From NCBI RefSeq assembly GCF_000314975.1, contig NZ_BAEN01000058.1, positions 1 through 60,814 of the forward strand: 60,814 nucleotides of DNA. The letters run 5' to 3'. The stretch comes from Aliiglaciecola lipolytica E3. Its GTDB lineage: Bacteria > Pseudomonadota > Gammaproteobacteria > Enterobacterales > Alteromonadaceae. The position numbers were made by a program, and so were the translations under genes. The notes under the pieces are model-generated. The model had not been told where the DNA came from and searched no databases. It saw only the letters and a program-made list of their open reading frames with translations. Positions 8,765 to 17,547 of this stretch are shown one piece after another. Position 1 is the stretch's first letter. Each line of letters starts with the position of its first letter.

Positions 8765-9897
8765 GCGCGGCTTCGTTATTTAATCTCCCTGAAGGTCACT
8801 ATTTTCTTAGTCATTCAGTAGGGTGCTTGCCCAAAAAAGCAGAAACGAGTTTGGCAGAAAACTTTCTAACCCCTTGGAAAATGTCAGGAGGAGATGCCTG
8901 GCCTATCTGGTTAGACACGGTTGATGCGTTTTGTGCGTCTTTAGGTCAGTTATTGCATGGACAGGCATCGGATTTTTGCCCACAAAGTAATCTTTCTAGC
9001 GGTTTTACAAAGTGGTTGATGTCGTTACCGGAAACGCAATCGATTAAGACAGCCACAAAACGCAAAATTTTAATTCACCAAACTGCGTTTCCATCTATGG
9101 GATTTGTCTGCAATGCTATGCAGAAGATGGGATTTGAATTGGTGTTTATTCCAGCTTCGGAACCTGTCTCGAATAAAGAAACCTGGGAACAAGCTATCAA
9201 TAAAGATGTTTTTTGTGTCTTGGCCACCCATGTGCATTCCAATACTGGAACGGTCGCTCCTATCGAACATATCGCAATGCTTTGTGATAAATACAATAGT
9301 TACTTTGCAGTTGATATAGCGCAGTCTGCAGGCATCTTGCCTATTAATTTAACTTCATGGAATGCCGATGCAGTATTTGGATCTTGTGTTAAATGGTTAT
9401 GTGGCGGGCCGGGAGCAGGCTTCATGTGGGTTAATCCGCAAACAACCGAAATGTTGTCACCTATCGATGTAGGTTGGTTTTCCCATCAAAATCCGTTTGA
9501 AATGGACATTAATCATTTTCAATATGCGCAGGACGCAAAACGATTTTGGGGAGGGACACCCAACGTTGCTCCTTTTGCATTAGCCAAGGGAAGTGTGGAA
9601 ACCTTGTTAGAAATCGGTCAGCAGAATATATTTGCGCATAACCGCCGGTTGGCTAATGAATTGTTGATAAACATTGAAGATTGTTTGCAGGCTTCTATCG
9701 ACTTAGAAAATAATGGTGGGACTTTGTGTATTGAATTGCCTGATGCAAATATAAATATGCTTGAAAGTGAACTGCAACGGCAACATTGTTATTTTGATGT
9801 TCGTGGCAATGTCATGCGTTTTTCTTTTCACATTTATAATACGTTACCGCAGATTGAGTTATTAACAGAAGCAATTAGAACCTCAGCAACACGTTGA
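8761..9897 (+). CDS. Class V aminotransferase-fold PLP enzyme, kynureninase-like
   Basis: The 378-residue protein is a fold-type I PLP enzyme of the class V group. AVDIAQSAG (Asp185, Gln188) contacts the pyridine nitrogen and O3'. SCVKWLCGGPGAGF supplies Lys211 as the probable Schiff-base lysine, and FWGGTPNVAPF resembles the GGTP substrate-side motif. The GTG start overlaps the TGA of the dioxygenase gene (GTGA), so the two are translationally coupled. Coupling to a tryptophan dioxygenase points to kynureninase, giving anthranilate and alanine from kynurenine. It is shorter than standard KynU (about 410-420 residues). No kynurenine formamidase gene is adjacent, so that step must be supplied elsewhere. 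Confidence 0.8.
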   Translation: MSAASLFNLPEGHYFLSHSVGCLPKKAETSLAENFLTPWKMSGGDAWPIWLDTVDAFCASLGQLLHGQASDFCPQSNLSSGFTKWLMSLPETQSIKTATKRKILIHQTAFPSMGFVCNAMQKMGFELVFIPASEPVSNKETWEQAINKDVFCVLATHVHSNTGTVAPIEHIAMLCDKYNSYFAVDIAQSAGILPINLTSWNADAVFGSCVKWLCGGPGAGFMWVNPQTTEMLSPIDVGWFSHQNPFEMDINHFQYAQDAKRFWGGTPNVAPFALAKGSVETLLEIGQQNIFAHNRRLANELLINIEDCLQASIDLENNGGTLCIELPDANINMLESELQRQHCYFDVRGNVMRFSFHIYNTLPQIELLTEAIRTSATR

Positions 9898-9973
9898 ATT
9901 AAAACGTTGCTGACTCCGCATTCCGACTCGTTGGGTGAAATCAAACAGTTCCAATTGTAGTAACCTGTGTTGA

Positions 9974-11617
9974 TTACGCTGAGGTTAGCTGCTGCTCGAT
10001 GACGGCTAAGTATTCATCCATTTTTTTCTGTTGGTTAGGGGATAACGCAATGCTGTCTAACGTGTTTTTGCACTTCTTTAAACATGCTAGATGATTTTTA
10101 TCAAAACTAACTTCGTCAACCAACTTAGCCATCACTTTCAAGATACTTAACGCCATATTCGGGTTTCTTGGTGCTAAAGTGAAAGCCTGTAAAAGTAATT
10201 CATATGCAGGTTCATAGCGTTTGTTTTTATAGTGGGAAGAAGCCATTTCACCTAGCTCTTTTGGAGAATAGCGAATATCGGTGCGCTCTTTGCTTTCTTG
10301 ATCTAAGTATTCGTTGATAACCTGCCCCAAGAAGCTATCAGATTCAATTTTTGACTTTATTGAATCTAGCAGACGAATTGATTCTTCCCAGTAGCCCATT
10401 TCATGAAAGGCTTTTACTTTGTCCAAACTGTCTTCTACGGAGCTAGTTGATTGAGTGTGCATATGGTTTTTAATGATTTCTTCAGCACCTTTCTTGTCAC
10501 TTTTAAGGTTCAGCATGCGCGCATTAATAATTGCTAATTGTTCTTTTAATTGGCTGTCATGTCCGAATTCCTGCACAAAAAAGGTAATGTCTCTTTCAGT
10601 TTTTGTAATAAGTTTGGCTGCATCTTCTCCGGTTAACGATGCGGCTAAATCAATTGCTGAGCGAATAACGTTGAGATTTAAATCTGGTGAATCATGGATA
10701 GAGTTCTTCGCAAACTTAGCCATATTCATAGTTGCAATGTATTGCCCTTTTTTATCGTGATTTAGTCGGGCTAAATTCCACGATTTTTTATTCCGGTCTA
10801 AGTTTCGTGGCGCTAATTTGGTAGCTTCTTGGATAATTTCATATCCTTTAGCATAGTCTTCTTTTTCAATATAATATTCAGCCAAAGCGTCGTAGGTGCT
10901 AAAGCGTGTATCGTCTCTTTCAAGTAATTGATCTGTTAATGCTAGCGCTTCGGTCATTTTGTCTTGTTTCAATAAGCTTCTAGCTAAGTTGACTTGCACC
11001 CAACCGTATTTATATCGCTCCCCCAGTTCTTTGTAGAAATGTTCTGCTTGAGAATATTCTTTTAGGTTTATAAGGCTTTCACCAATTAACCGGTTGATCA
11101 TTGGGTAATACTGACTGAGCGAAGGGTCTTTTAACTGTCGTTCAGCAAAATAGATGGCCGTAGGATATTCGCCCTTATCGATACAATAAGACAACTTATA
11201 AAGTTTTTCTTTTATGCCGAAAAGATATGTAAAACGCTTCTCCATCTTTTTGCGGTCTAGTGGTTTCACCCAAAAGTCACTGGGTTGCAGCTCAACCACA
11301 CAATTTACCAGTTCCATTGATGTATCAGCGCTTAAGAAAATAACCATTGTGGTTTTGCTGATATGACCTTTTAAGCGCAACTCTTCGAGTAAATTGAAGC
11401 CATCTTTATCACTACGGATATCAAAAGATATGAGGACGACATCAAACTTCGTTTCCTCACATAAACGCAAGGCATAAAATGCATTCTCTGCACTTTTACA
11501 GGTACTAATGCCTATTTCAGTTAATGCAGATTTAATCGTATCTGTAACCAAAGACTGACCGTCTATGACCAGCACATTGAGTTTATTTAGCGGTTTTTGT
11601 GGAGGTATCTGAATCAA
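9974..11617 (-). CDS. Receiver-TPR response regulator (atypical phosphoacceptor)
   Basis: The 547-residue protein has an N-terminal receiver domain (about 12-130) and a long helical repeat region (about 150-545) with TPR-type patterns (ALTDQLLERDDTRFSTYDAL, YEIIQEATKLAPRN, AYELLLQAFTLAPRNPNM). VLVIDGQ holds the first acidic pocket residue and WVKPLD the conserved Lys. The position normally occupied by the phospho-accepting Asp reads ISFDIRSDKDG, which I align with Ser64 at the acceptor and Asp66 two residues on. It probably acts through protein-protein contacts, because no DNA-binding or enzymatic output is present. It is a single gene with no kinase beside it. Confidence 0.82.
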   Translation of the reverse strand: MIQIPPQKPLNKLNVLVIDGQSLVTDTIKSALTEIGISTCKSAENAFYALRLCEETKFDVVLISFDIRSDKDGFNLLEELRLKGHISKTTMVIFLSADTSMELVNCVVELQPSDFWVKPLDRKKMEKRFTYLFGIKEKLYKLSYCIDKGEYPTAIYFAERQLKDPSLSQYYPMINRLIGESLINLKEYSQAEHFYKELGERYKYGWVQVNLARSLLKQDKMTEALALTDQLLERDDTRFSTYDALAEYYIEKEDYAKGYEIIQEATKLAPRNLDRNKKSWNLARLNHDKKGQYIATMNMAKFAKNSIHDSPDLNLNVIRSAIDLAASLTGEDAAKLITKTERDITFFVQEFGHDSQLKEQLAIINARMLNLKSDKKGAEEIIKNHMHTQSTSSVEDSLDKVKAFHEMGYWEESIRLLDSIKSKIESDSFLGQVINEYLDQESKERTDIRYSPKELGEMASSHYKNKRYEPAYELLLQAFTLAPRNPNMALSILKVMAKLVDEVSFDKNHLACLKKCKNTLDSIALSPNQQKKMDEYLAVIEQQLTSA

Positions 11618-11988
11618 TTACAAAGTTCCATTGCTTCTAATTCTAGTTAGGAAGGTCGACTACAACTAATACCTTTTTCCCTTAGATAAGTGTTTTCTCG
11701 ATAGTATGCGCGGTATTTTTTATGCCCAAAGCATTGTTTAGGTTAGATCCGATCTAGTGGTATCAACGCAGTTAAAATCCGATTCGCATATTGTTCGACC
11801 GAGGTTTAGGTTTTTATCTTCCCGTTTATCTTATGGAGTTGGTTAAAATTGACCACTAAACCGTATAATTGCCTATGCTGCATGGATTAGCAAGTGTCAT
11901 CGAGGAACTTTGAAGGATTGGCTGCCGGTCCAATTAGAGTAGACCGGCAGAGGGGTAGGTTCGTTGAACGTTCTTAAACCGTTGCTGA
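11618..11988. other. Intergenic region 3' of DUF3300 gene, 5' of receiver-TPR gene
   Basis: This 371-bp stretch has no supported gene. It contains the promoter side of the receiver-TPR gene and, near the 3' end of the DUF3300 gene, a perfect hairpin at 11922-11950. The rest shows no repeat or conserved motif that I recognise. Confidence 0.4.
11922..11950 (-). terminator. Hairpin downstream of DUF3300 gene
   Basis: CTGCCGGTC and GACCGGCAG form a perfect 9-bp stem around an 11-nt loop, about 40 bp past the stop codon of the minus-strand DUF3300 gene. There is no T-run on either side, so it is not a textbook intrinsic terminator. It may be an RNA 3'-end stabiliser. Confidence 0.4.
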
Positions 11989-13455
11989 TTATCGCTCTCG
12001 TCTATTTCCCTTGTTAATCTGGCGATTTTGGTTCCTGTTTACTGTTCTTTGTACATTGCTCCGATTAGGAGAGTAACTTTTAACGTTTCGTTGCGTGCTA
12101 TGTACTTTTTGATTCGAATAACGTTGCTTCGAACTCGTATTAACATTTGACTGTGACCGATTTGTATTTTGTACTTTCACGTCAGACGAATTGTAGTTGT
12201 TACGTTGCACTCGCTCTCTATTCGGTTCTCTTTGTTGCACATTGTCTTGAGAGCGATTTACTACGTTATTGCGAGACTGAGCTGGCACTTGACGAATGTT
12301 TTCACGTTTATTGTTATCTCTTTCGACACGCTGTCGCTGAGTCGTCTTGTTATTTTTATCAATATATTCGTTTCGTCTATTTGCTTGGCTCTGTAATTTT
12401 TGTTGAGTTCGCAAGGCACGATTGTCGCTTTTAATGTCTTTTTCTCTTTGTCTAACCTGTACCGGTCTCGATTTATCAAGGATGCGCGCTTTTCCTTCGC
12501 TAACATTAACCCGTCTATTATCGTGGCGATCTTGTACACGATACACAACTTTAGGAGTATGAGCGTTATATCTAACGCCTCTTCTATGATTAGGGTTATG
12601 TTGCCAGCGTTGATATTCATTAGAGTTCACTCTACGCACGCCATCGTCACGACGGTAGTTGCGATGTGAATAGTGATTATTAACGACTATGTAGCGATTA
12701 CCCCAGTTGAAGCCGCCCCAAAATACACTGTGTCGAACATACACTCGTGGGCTCCAATAAAAACCTGCATGTCGGTAATAATGAGCGGGTCTATGCCAAT
12801 AAATTGGAGGGTAGTTATGCCACCACCAATTACCGTAAACAATGCGTGTATCGTAGTAAGGCACATACACTACTTCTGTTTTCGTTGACTGAATAACAAT
12901 GTCGTTGTCTTCTTCAACGACTTCAATGTATTCGCTATTTTCTAAACTGCCTTGAGCGTATGCTTTGTGGCGAAGGCCTTGAACACTGGATAGTACTTGT
13001 TCTTCATTAATTAAGAAGGCATCGCCCAAATCCTGTAGCCAATTCAGATCTTCGGTAATTTGCTGTAATAATTCATGAAATGGTACTAATGCTTTTACGC
13101 TAGGATCCCAATCCTGTTCAGCAATCGCTTCCATCACTTCTTCTTCATTGAGTGATTGGTTTTTGTCACGCCATCTGGCTGCTTGAACGACTTCCAGTGG
13201 GTAAGTTGAAGCAACTAAAATATGAGAAAGCACTGAATCGGGATACAGGGCTATAGGAGCGAGCATTTGGTCTAGCTCGGCTTGATCAAGTTCGTAATTA
13301 AACTCTTGTTCAGACTCATTTGTATTTTGATTCGATTGAGAATCAACAACTACAACGTCTTTAGACTCTTGCGCTTGTGCAAGATTAATGGCTAACAGTG
13401 CCGTTACGGTTAACACCGTCAGATACACCAAAGCGTATTTTGTTCTACTCTTCAT
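11989..13455 (-). CDS. DUF3300 domain secreted protein
   Basis: The 488-residue protein starts with a Sec signal peptide (about 1-29, ending AINLAQAQ). It then has a DUF3300 domain at about 55-235, recognised from APIALYPDSVLSHILVAST, YPLEVVQAARW and DWDPSVKALVPF. A Trp/Tyr/His-rich segment (about 205-260) leads into a long, highly charged tail (about 300-488) made almost only of Arg, Asn, Gln, Ser and Lys, which is probably disordered. The family is exported and of unknown function. The basic tail suggests binding to polyanions or the cell surface, but this is a guess. It is a single gene whose minus-strand start has AGGAG about 7 bp upstream. Confidence 0.87.
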   Translation of the reverse strand: MKSRTKYALVYLTVLTVTALLAINLAQAQESKDVVVVDSQSNQNTNESEQEFNYELDQAELDQMLAPIALYPDSVLSHILVASTYPLEVVQAARWRDKNQSLNEEEVMEAIAEQDWDPSVKALVPFHELLQQITEDLNWLQDLGDAFLINEEQVLSSVQGLRHKAYAQGSLENSEYIEVVEEDNDIVIQSTKTEVVYVPYYDTRIVYGNWWWHNYPPIYWHRPAHYYRHAGFYWSPRVYVRHSVFWGGFNWGNRYIVVNNHYSHRNYRRDDGVRRVNSNEYQRWQHNPNHRRGVRYNAHTPKVVYRVQDRHDNRRVNVSEGKARILDKSRPVQVRQREKDIKSDNRALRTQQKLQSQANRRNEYIDKNNKTTQRQRVERDNNKRENIRQVPAQSRNNVVNRSQDNVQQREPNRERVQRNNYNSSDVKVQNTNRSQSNVNTSSKQRYSNQKVHSTQRNVKSYSPNRSNVQRTVNRNQNRQINKGNRRER

Positions 13456-13589
13456 AGTATTCTCCTCAAATATAGAATACTTATAGAATGACTGGCCTTA
13501 ACCTTAGCTGAATCAAACATTAAAATCAGCGTAATTTAACGTGCTTTTAATTAAGTACAACTTGCCGCAGCGTGCAATAATTTGAGGGG

Positions 13590-14228
13590 TTACTTGTGGG
13601 GACCGTTATTTAATAAATGTAAATCGAATTGGTGACCTAACTTTTCCGTTTTAGTGCGCAAATACTTTCGGTTATCTTCGGTTAATCCATGATCTATAGG
13701 TGTGCGAGATACCACGTTAATGCCCATTTGAGTCAATGCGACTTGTTTTTTAGGGTTGTTGGTCATTAGCGCGACATTTTTCACTTTCAACGTTTCAAGC
13801 ATTAACTTACAGATGGCGTAATCGCGCAAATCAGCATCAAAACCTAAATGTTCATTTGCTTCAACTGTATCAAGACCGCTATCTTGTAATTTGTAGGCGC
13901 GAATTTTATTGAGTAAGCCTATTCCTCGCCCTTCTTGGCGCAGATAGAGTAATACGCCACTACCATGTTCCACGATATTTTGAAGCCCCTTTTGCAACTG
14001 AGCACCACAATCACATCGGGTACTGAATAAGGCATCACCAGTAAGACATTCTGAATGAATTCTAATCGGTACAGTGTCCCCTTCCTGCCATTGACCATAG
14101 GAAAGCGCGACATGTTCTTGTTGTGTTTCAACTTCTACAAAGCCGTGAATTGTGAATAATCCAAATTGGGTTGGAAGGGCTGCAGAACTCACAAATTCAA
14201 ATTTGTTTTTCGGGGTACTAGTCACCAC
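13590..14228 (-). CDS. ribA: GTP cyclohydrolase II
   Basis: The 212-residue protein matches RibA along its length. The zinc site is CLTGDALFSTRCDCGAQ (about 54-70, three Cys), the nucleotide-binding and catalytic segment is LRQEGRGIGLLNKIRAY (about 95-111), and LMTNNPKKQVAL lies near 155. It converts GTP to 2,5-diamino-6-ribosylamino-4(3H)-pyrimidinone 5'-phosphate, the first committed step of riboflavin synthesis, in the cytoplasm. It starts with a GTG; a second GTG follows directly. It is a stand-alone gene, not fused to RibB. No FMN riboswitch was recognised in the short upstream region. Confidence 0.95.
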   Translation of the reverse strand: MVTSTPKNKFEFVSSAALPTQFGLFTIHGFVEVETQQEHVALSYGQWQEGDTVPIRIHSECLTGDALFSTRCDCGAQLQKGLQNIVEHGSGVLLYLRQEGRGIGLLNKIRAYKLQDSGLDTVEANEHLGFDADLRDYAICKLMLETLKVKNVALMTNNPKKQVALTQMGINVVSRTPIDHGLTEDNRKYLRTKTEKLGHQFDLHLLNNGPHK

Positions 14229-14298
14229 AAAGGGCCTTTAAAAATATAAATCATGTATTAATTCACCAATATGGGCACGAATAATTCGATTGCAACCT

Positions 14299-17190
14299 TT
14301 AGTCGATAGTTTTACAAGGTGTAAATTCATCAAGTGCGGCAGGTTTTGCCACGCCGTAGCCTTGGGCAAAATCGACACCTATCTTACCTAATTCAACCAT
14401 CACGTCTTTTGATTCAACAAATTCAGCGACTGTGCTCATTGACATCGCTTTTGCGACGTCTTTCATGGAACAGACCATGGCCATATCTACTGGATCCACA
14501 AGCAGATCCTTTACAAAACTTCCATCGATTTTGACGCAGTTAACTGGCAAGTTCTTTAAATAACTATAAGACGAAAATCCGCTGCCAAAATCGTCTAGTG
14601 CGAAAGTACAGCCAAGTCGTCTAAATGCAGTGATGAAGCGTAACGTCTCCTCCATCTTAACTATCGCCATACTTTCAGTGATCTCAAAGCAAATTTTATC
14701 GTGGGGAATTTCATAAGTTTCAAATGCTTGTATAACGTGGCGCTTGAGATCATTATCAGCAAGTGAATGGCCACTTAAATTGATATTGCAACGTTTCAAT
14801 TGAGATAAGTGTTCAGGGTGTTGCGCTAGCCATTTGAACGTATGTAGGATCACCCATTTATCGATTTCAATGGTCAAATTATATCGTTCAGCTGCGGGTA
14901 AAAACGCTGCTGGTGGCACAATCTGACCATTTTCATCATGCATTCTTAAAAGAATTTCATAATAGTGACCGTCAGCAACTTTAGAAAGCGGGAAATAATG
15001 TTGGTAATAGAGTTGGAATTTATTTTGTTCCAGCGCCGTATTTATTTGAGACACCCACTTTAATTCAGATTCGTAGCGCTGCATTTTTAGATCTTCGCTC
15101 GAATACACATGTATTTGATTACGTCCATGTTCTTTGGCGACGTAACATGCGGCATCAGCCATGCTCATGAGTTGTTCTGGGGTTTCGATGTTTTCTTGCC
15201 ATTTGGCTAACCCAATTCTCATGCCCATAGCAAAAATGCGGTTGTCCCAAATAAATCTAAACTCTTTCACGATTGCCAGTAATTTTTCAGCAATCTGAAT
15301 AGCATCTAAGGCGTTTTCAGACTCTAGGATGACGCCAAATTCATCACCGCCCAGTCTGGCTAACATGCCTTTGTTCATGACTACATCATTCAACAATTGA
15401 GATAACTGTTTTATTAGGGCATCCCCAGCTTTATGGCCGCAGGTGTCGTTAACGACTTTGAATTGATCTAGGTCCATGTACAGAAGCGTTAATGCTTGTT
15501 TTAATTGTTTTGAACGGCGGATCCCCTCGCGTAGCTTTTGTTCAAACTGGCGGCGGTTATAAACTCCGGTTAATGAGTCATGGGTGGCTAAGTATTCCAA
15601 ACTAATTGTCGATTGTTTCTTTTCGGTAATATCAAAAATAGAACCGAAAAAATATTTTTCATCGTCGTTGCCTGTGAGTTGTATTGAGATACAAAACCAA
15701 AACTCACTGCCATCTCTACGTACACCTTTTACTTCTTTACCGAGCGCCACACCTGCTTGATAAATTTCTTCCAATAATAGGTCTCGTTCATGGGGGTTAG
15801 CGTAAAGTAATGAAGTGTCTTTTACCTCCGACAACATCTGTGTTTCGTCTTTATATCCAAATAATTGGCACATTGCAGGATTTGTGGTTACTAACTTACC
15901 TTCAGGGGTTGATGTGTAGAGCCCTTCTGCTGAATTTCGGAAAAGATCGTAAAACTGGTGCAGGTTGTCAATCGCATTTTGCTGTTGGATTTGTTTTTCA
16001 AAAGCGACCGCTTTTTCATGACTTTCTATAGCAACGGCTATTAATAGCGCACCAGACATAATCACTAACGACATTAACAGTTCTAAATCGGTATTACTGA
16101 CCCTTCCTGACAAGTAAAAGTGGACCTCTATTACCACTGTGGCGCTGATAATTAACCAACCAAAAGCGTACAGGCGATTTGAAATACTATATTGGCGATT
16201 ATGATATATGACCGCTAACAACAAATGTAGCAGCACTGCTGCCGCGGCGAATGAGGCAGCACTTATAATTTGATAATAGCTATTCAGTAATGGTGCGATG
16301 ATGATTAATGAGAGTGCCATCAAATATGAGAGGAAGCGCAAATAAATAGGCACTCTTGATAACATTGCATGGCAAACTTTTGCGGCTGCGAATATCAATA
16401 TTGCTACGGTAACACTATTGATTTCAGACGTGTATGAACCTAGTGCAGCGAACTGACTGACAATACCCTGAATATTCAGGAACAATAGCAGCAAGCCTGC
16501 ATTGGCGACGGCAAACCAAAATCTGATGGGGCTCCTCAGTAATACATAGGTTACTAAAAAGTAGAAAAACAAGATGGCTAACCCACCACCAATAACCCCT
16601 ATGAATGCCAAGTTAAATTGTTCATCAGCAACAAATGCTGGCCCTTTCCATACATTCAAATTGTATACCGTGGGGCCTTCATCTTGAATGCGCAAATAAA
16701 TATTAACTGTCTGATAGGGAGCAAGTGAAATAGGTAGTACAAAATTTCGATGATTGAAAGGGCGCGTTTCAAGGTCGCGTTTTGCACCTACTAAATAGGT
16801 TTCTAAAAGACGATTTTTATCGTCTAAAACATAGGCATCAAGGTAATCTATTGAAGGGTTGTTGATGGTCAGCAAAAACTGTTGATCGACGTTATCTTGA
16901 TAGCTCAGCGAAAAGCGCTGCCATAGTGCTTGATCTTTGTTTAGAGGAATGTTGTTGGTTTGTTGTGACCAACCTTCCAATGCTTGAACTTGGGAAAGTT
17001 GGTTTCTAGAGTGTGTACGCAATAATTGAGCACTTGCATTAATATTTACCTGCGAAACTGTTTCATTAATTGCAATGATTGGAATTTGATCTGAATGTTG
17101 TGCATTCACACAGCTCACGAAACTCAGAAAAAGAAGACTCAGGAGACTGTATAATTTCACATCAAGTAACCATTTAACCAGTTTACACAT
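14299..17190 (-). CDS. 7TMR-DISM / PAS / GGDEF / EAL membrane signalling protein
   Basis: The 963-residue protein has a signal peptide (about 10-30), a periplasmic 7TMR-DISM extracellular domain (about 45-185), seven membrane helices (about 190-390), a PAS domain (about 410-530), a GGDEF domain (about 545-690) and an EAL domain (about 705-955). The cyclase motif ARLGGDEFGV is intact, but the RxxD inhibitory site is absent. The EAL signature reads EILLRM, with Ile in the middle. The remaining catalytic residues are present (INLSG, FEITES, DDFGSG, VKIDG, VAEFVE, QGYGVAKP), so phosphodiesterase activity is plausible. It would turn over cyclic di-GMP at the inner membrane in response to a periplasmic ligand. 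It is a single gene. Confidence 0.92.
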   Translation of the reverse strand: MCKLVKWLLDVKLYSLLSLLFLSFVSCVNAQHSDQIPIIAINETVSQVNINASAQLLRTHSRNQLSQVQALEGWSQQTNNIPLNKDQALWQRFSLSYQDNVDQQFLLTINNPSIDYLDAYVLDDKNRLLETYLVGAKRDLETRPFNHRNFVLPISLAPYQTVNIYLRIQDEGPTVYNLNVWKGPAFVADEQFNLAFIGVIGGGLAILFFYFLVTYVLLRSPIRFWFAVANAGLLLLFLNIQGIVSQFAALGSYTSEINSVTVAILIFAAAKVCHAMLSRVPIYLRFLSYLMALSLIIIAPLLNSYYQIISAASFAAAAVLLHLLLAVIYHNRQYSISNRLYAFGWLIISATVVIEVHFYLSGRVSNTDLELLMSLVIMSGALLIAVAIESHEKAVAFEKQIQQQNAIDNLHQFYDLFRNSAEGLYTSTPEGKLVTTNPAMCQLFGYKDETQMLSEVKDTSLLYANPHERDLLLEEIYQAGVALGKEVKGVRRDGSEFWFCISIQLTGNDDEKYFFGSIFDITEKKQSTISLEYLATHDSLTGVYNRRQFEQKLREGIRRSKQLKQALTLLYMDLDQFKVVNDTCGHKAGDALIKQLSQLLNDVVMNKGMLARLGGDEFGVILESENALDAIQIAEKLLAIVKEFRFIWDNRIFAMGMRIGLAKWQENIETPEQLMSMADAACYVAKEHGRNQIHVYSSEDLKMQRYESELKWVSQINTALEQNKFQLYYQHYFPLSKVADGHYYEILLRMHDENGQIVPPAAFLPAAERYNLTIEIDKWVILHTFKWLAQHPEHLSQLKRCNINLSGHSLADNDLKRHVIQAFETYEIPHDKICFEITESMAIVKMEETLRFITAFRRLGCTFALDDFGSGFSSYSYLKNLPVNCVKIDGSFVKDLLVDPVDMAMVCSMKDVAKAMSMSTVAEFVESKDVMVELGKIGVDFAQGYGVAKPAALDEFTPCKTID

Positions 17191-17244
17191 ACGCTTTCAT
17201 CTGAACAATTTAAGTGCATACGCTCAGTAAAATAAAAGGGTATA

Positions 17245-17547
17245 TTATTGAATTGTATCCAATTTAGCTAATAAATTTGAACAAGTGGTCGAATCAGCTT
17301 GTCCCGTCACTTCAATCCATAGAGCTTCGCAAGTGCCATCGAAACAAAATATAAAAGTGTCGAGCCCAGACATAAACTGGATTTGCGCACGATCAGCACC
17401 GAGACTAATATCAGAAATTCGGCAATCAATCTGGGTTAACCATTTTTTTGCAATATCTATTGCTCTCTCTTGTGACGGGAAGTGTTGACACTTCAATTCA
17501 ATCGTCGCGTGATTCATCTGCCAATGATATTTGCCTAACTCGAACAT
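17245..17547 (-). CDS. DUF3630 family small protein
   Basis: The frame is open from a TTG at 17571, but the ATG at 17547 has a good GGAAA 5 nt upstream and gives MFELGKYHWQMNHATIEL, 100 residues. It overlaps the last 13 bp of selO in another frame, so translation is probably coupled to selO. The sequence (RAIDIAKKWLTQIDC, RAQIQFMSGLDTFIFCFDG) resembles the small cytoplasmic DUF3630 family of Alteromonadales and Vibrionales, whose function is unknown. No catalytic motif is visible. The link to selO is positional only. Confidence 0.72.
   Translation of the reverse strand: MFELGKYHWQMNHATIELKCQHFPSQERAIDIAKKWLTQIDCRISDISLGADRAQIQFMSGLDTFIFCFDGTCEALWIEVTGQADSTTCSNLLAKLDTIQ

Noticed and set aside
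12261-12620. 119-codon minus-strand frame within the DUF3300 tail
   Set aside because: It is an alternative frame of the Arg/Asn-rich low-complexity region; long open frames are expected there by composition.
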